Assembly: GCA_008501785.1 (NCBI GenBank)
Contig: QQUD01000314.1
Location: forward strand, 1-24,689
From: Chloroflexota bacterium
GTDB lineage: Bacteria > Chloroflexota > Anaerolineae > Promineifilales > Promineifilaceae
Length of the DNA stretch: 24,689 nucleotides
Direction: 5' to 3'
Both the position numbers and the translations under genes were made by a program. The notes under the pieces are model-generated. The model made no database searches and had not been told where the DNA came from. It was given only the letters and a program-made list of their open reading frames with translations. This document shows, one piece after another, positions 23,686-24,689 of the stretch (the first letter of the stretch is position 1; every line of letters begins with the position of its first letter).

Positions 23686-24689
23686 TTATTGTGTGATTTC
23701 AATACGGCCGTTTTCATCAACAATTTGATGGAAATCTGCATCTTCATGCCATGCAAATGTGCCATCATTTGATTCGTCAATCAAAAATCCGTAATTGAGT
23801 GTTGCGCTGTCAGGAATGTGGACTTTAGTGACAAAGCTGCCGTTGTCCAGCTGCATCGGGGATTGCATGACGCCTGCTTCGGTGAGGATTGTGTTTTCGG
23901 GGCGAATTTGTGATGGCAAGAGCTGCCAACTTTCGTTGATGCCCCAGACCAGGAAAACGGCCGTTGCGTCCCCATGATACCAAACCTCTTGCGTAAACAA
24001 TTGGTCAGCGCCTAAATAGTTGTGCTCATTCTTCACGTTAATCTGATGGATTGAGTCGGGCTGCATCTGTACAAACGGACCCATTTTTGCATCTTGCAAT
24101 ATCTGCATATTTTCTGCCAACTGCGCATCTGACCACCAGTGAATCAGAAATTTCTGATAACGTTCGGCAATGGCATAACGAGGTGTGCCGGATTCAAGTT
24201 CACCCATGAGCCGGTCCATGCCACCCACATACCAATCACGCCAGAAGAAGCCCTGTTTGATATTGGCTGGCAAAACCAGGATGAAAGCAGCCAACATGCC
24301 TAGCTGCACGATTTGTCGAATCTGCTTTTGCCCAAACAAGACCCACGCATAATAAACCGTGCAAAATGCCGGAACGGCCAATAAAGCATAACGCTGCGGC
24401 CAACGTCCATCGATGGCAATGCTGGCTGCACGACCATATCCCATTGCCAATGCGACCAGCCCCGCCACCATCCAGAATGCCAGCAAGCCCCAGGCTCTCG
24501 TGCGCGTCTTTGTTTCTTTGGCGAATACGCCGCGCAGCAGCCAATCCAGAGAGTGACACGATGTTGAACAGCATACCCATTCCTGGCAACTTACGGAAAC
24601 CCAACAACGTTTTGCGACATAATCGCCATAGCACATGCTAGTACCCACCCCCAACCTGCGCCAGTTTGAATGAGGAAGACCCCATATCC
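23686..24689 (-). CDS. Polytopic membrane protein, C-terminal part; 5' end off-window and frame-broken
   Basis: From about 24535 down to 23686 the frame is clean. It gives membrane helices (RAWGLLAFWMVAGLVALAMGYG, RYALLAVPAFCTVYYAWVLFG, IVQLGMLAAFILVLPANI) and then a soluble tail of about 170 residues. This layout is seen in large membrane glycosyltransferase-like proteins, and the neighbours export glycans, but I see no diagnostic motif. Upstream of about 24535 the same frame reads as an implausible Cys-rich sequence. Other frames give better membrane-like text: from the window edge GYGVFLIQTGAGWGWVLACAM, ending at a TAA at 24591-24593, then LPGMGMLFNIVSLSGLAAA in another frame. I infer two single-base frameshifts, near 24594-24612 and near 24535-24555, from decay or assembly error. 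Confidence 0.65.
   Translation of the reverse strand, partial: IWGLPHSNWRRLGVGTSMCYGDYVAKRCWVSVSCQEWVCCSTSCHSLDWLLRGVFAKETKTRTRAWGLLAFWMVAGLVALAMGYGRAASIAIDGRWPQRYALLAVPAFCTVYYAWVLFGQKQIRQIVQLGMLAAFILVLPANIKQGFFWRDWYVGGMDRLMGELESGTPRYAIAERYQKFLIHWWSDAQLAENMQILQDAKMGPFVQMQPDSIHQINVKNEHNYLGADQLFTQEVWYHGDATAVFLVWGINESWQLLPSQIRPENTILTEAGVMQSPMQLDNGSFVTKVHIPDSATLNYGFLIDESNDGTFAWHEDADFHQIVDENGRIEITQ

Larger units (their letters stand above)
248..23964. repeat. Highly iterated palindromic octamer ACGGCCGT (30 copies)
   Basis: Exact copies start at 248, 1160, 1227, 2738, 2805, 4597, 5419, 5579, 9230, 9704, 10901, 12688, 13054, 14090, 15221, 16116, 17101, 17487, 17925, 18456, 18934, 19338, 20419, 20941, 21394, 22567, 22914, 23342, 23704 and 23957. 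All are within coding sequence: 13 in the phase encoding Thr-Ala-Val, 14 in the phase encoding x-Gly-Arg, and 3 in the phase encoding Arg-Pro. Near-matches GCGGCCGT occur at 4468, 9690, 15265, 19260 and about 21826. Equal-base chance predicts about 0.4 copies. The most frequent context is AACGGCCGTT. Confidence 0.95.

Noticed and set aside
248..23964. ACGGCCGT enrichment as a by-product of protein motifs
   Set aside because: Thr-Ala-Val, Gly-Arg and Arg-Pro readings are all used, in unrelated proteins and on both strands, and many synonymous codings were available.

Overview
This window carries ordinary bacterial chromosomal genes with short spacers and no rRNA or tRNA gene that I can see. 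Gene content suggests a member of the Chloroflexota: 7TM and HisKA_2 sensor kinases, an ECF sigma/anti-sigma pair in front of very large MacB-like permeases, and a Wzm/Wzt exporter. This placement is an inference from gene style, because no taxonomic marker gene is present.

Layout. 1-4998: three tightly spaced + strand signalling genes, namely a membrane HisKA_2 kinase cut by the window edge, a second related membrane HisKA_2 kinase, and a REC-PAS-kinase-REC hybrid. 5171-6661: a minus-strand operon of a GbsR/MarR-type repressor and an NmrA-like SDR protein, with a clear promoter overlapped by a 20-bp palindromic operator. 6746-7161: a frame-broken remnant of a class I methyltransferase. 7176-9381: a DUF2461 gene, a VapBC-like toxin-antitoxin pair behind a consensus promoter, and a DUF421 membrane protein. 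9547-11493: an S9-family peptidase. 11590-21440: an apparent sigma-controlled export locus made of an ECF sigma factor, a zinc-finger membrane anti-sigma factor, two giant FtsX/MacB-type permeases and one polypeptide that fuses two complete ABC ATPases. 21550-24689: a minus-strand polysaccharide export pair (Wzt-like ATPase and Wzm-like permease) downstream of a membrane protein whose 5' part is frame-broken and runs off the window.

The most striking signal is not a gene. The palindromic octamer ACGGCCGT occurs 30 times, against about 0.4 expected for any octamer in random equal-base DNA. All 30 copies lie inside coding sequence, in all three codon phases and in genes on both strands. Around these copies the + strand switches from G-rich on the left to C-rich on the right. 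A hand tally of the 20 bases on each side gives about 229 G and 76 C on the left, and 82 G and 225 C on the right. Long genes therefore look like alternating G-rich and C-rich blocks that turn over at the octamer. This resembles cyanobacterial HIP1 in abundance, but the skew reversal is an extra property that I do not know to be described.

A second layer of structure lies in the spacers: long hairpins built from 7-8 nt degenerate word repeats (9390-9464, 13196-13247, 16623-16690), a three-way-junction element between the sigma and anti-sigma genes, a dispersed-type palindromic element before the ATPase gene, and a perfect 22-bp hairpin nested in an outer hairpin between the convergent export loci. 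One word-repeat tract of the same style lies in frame in the linker of the fused ATPase.
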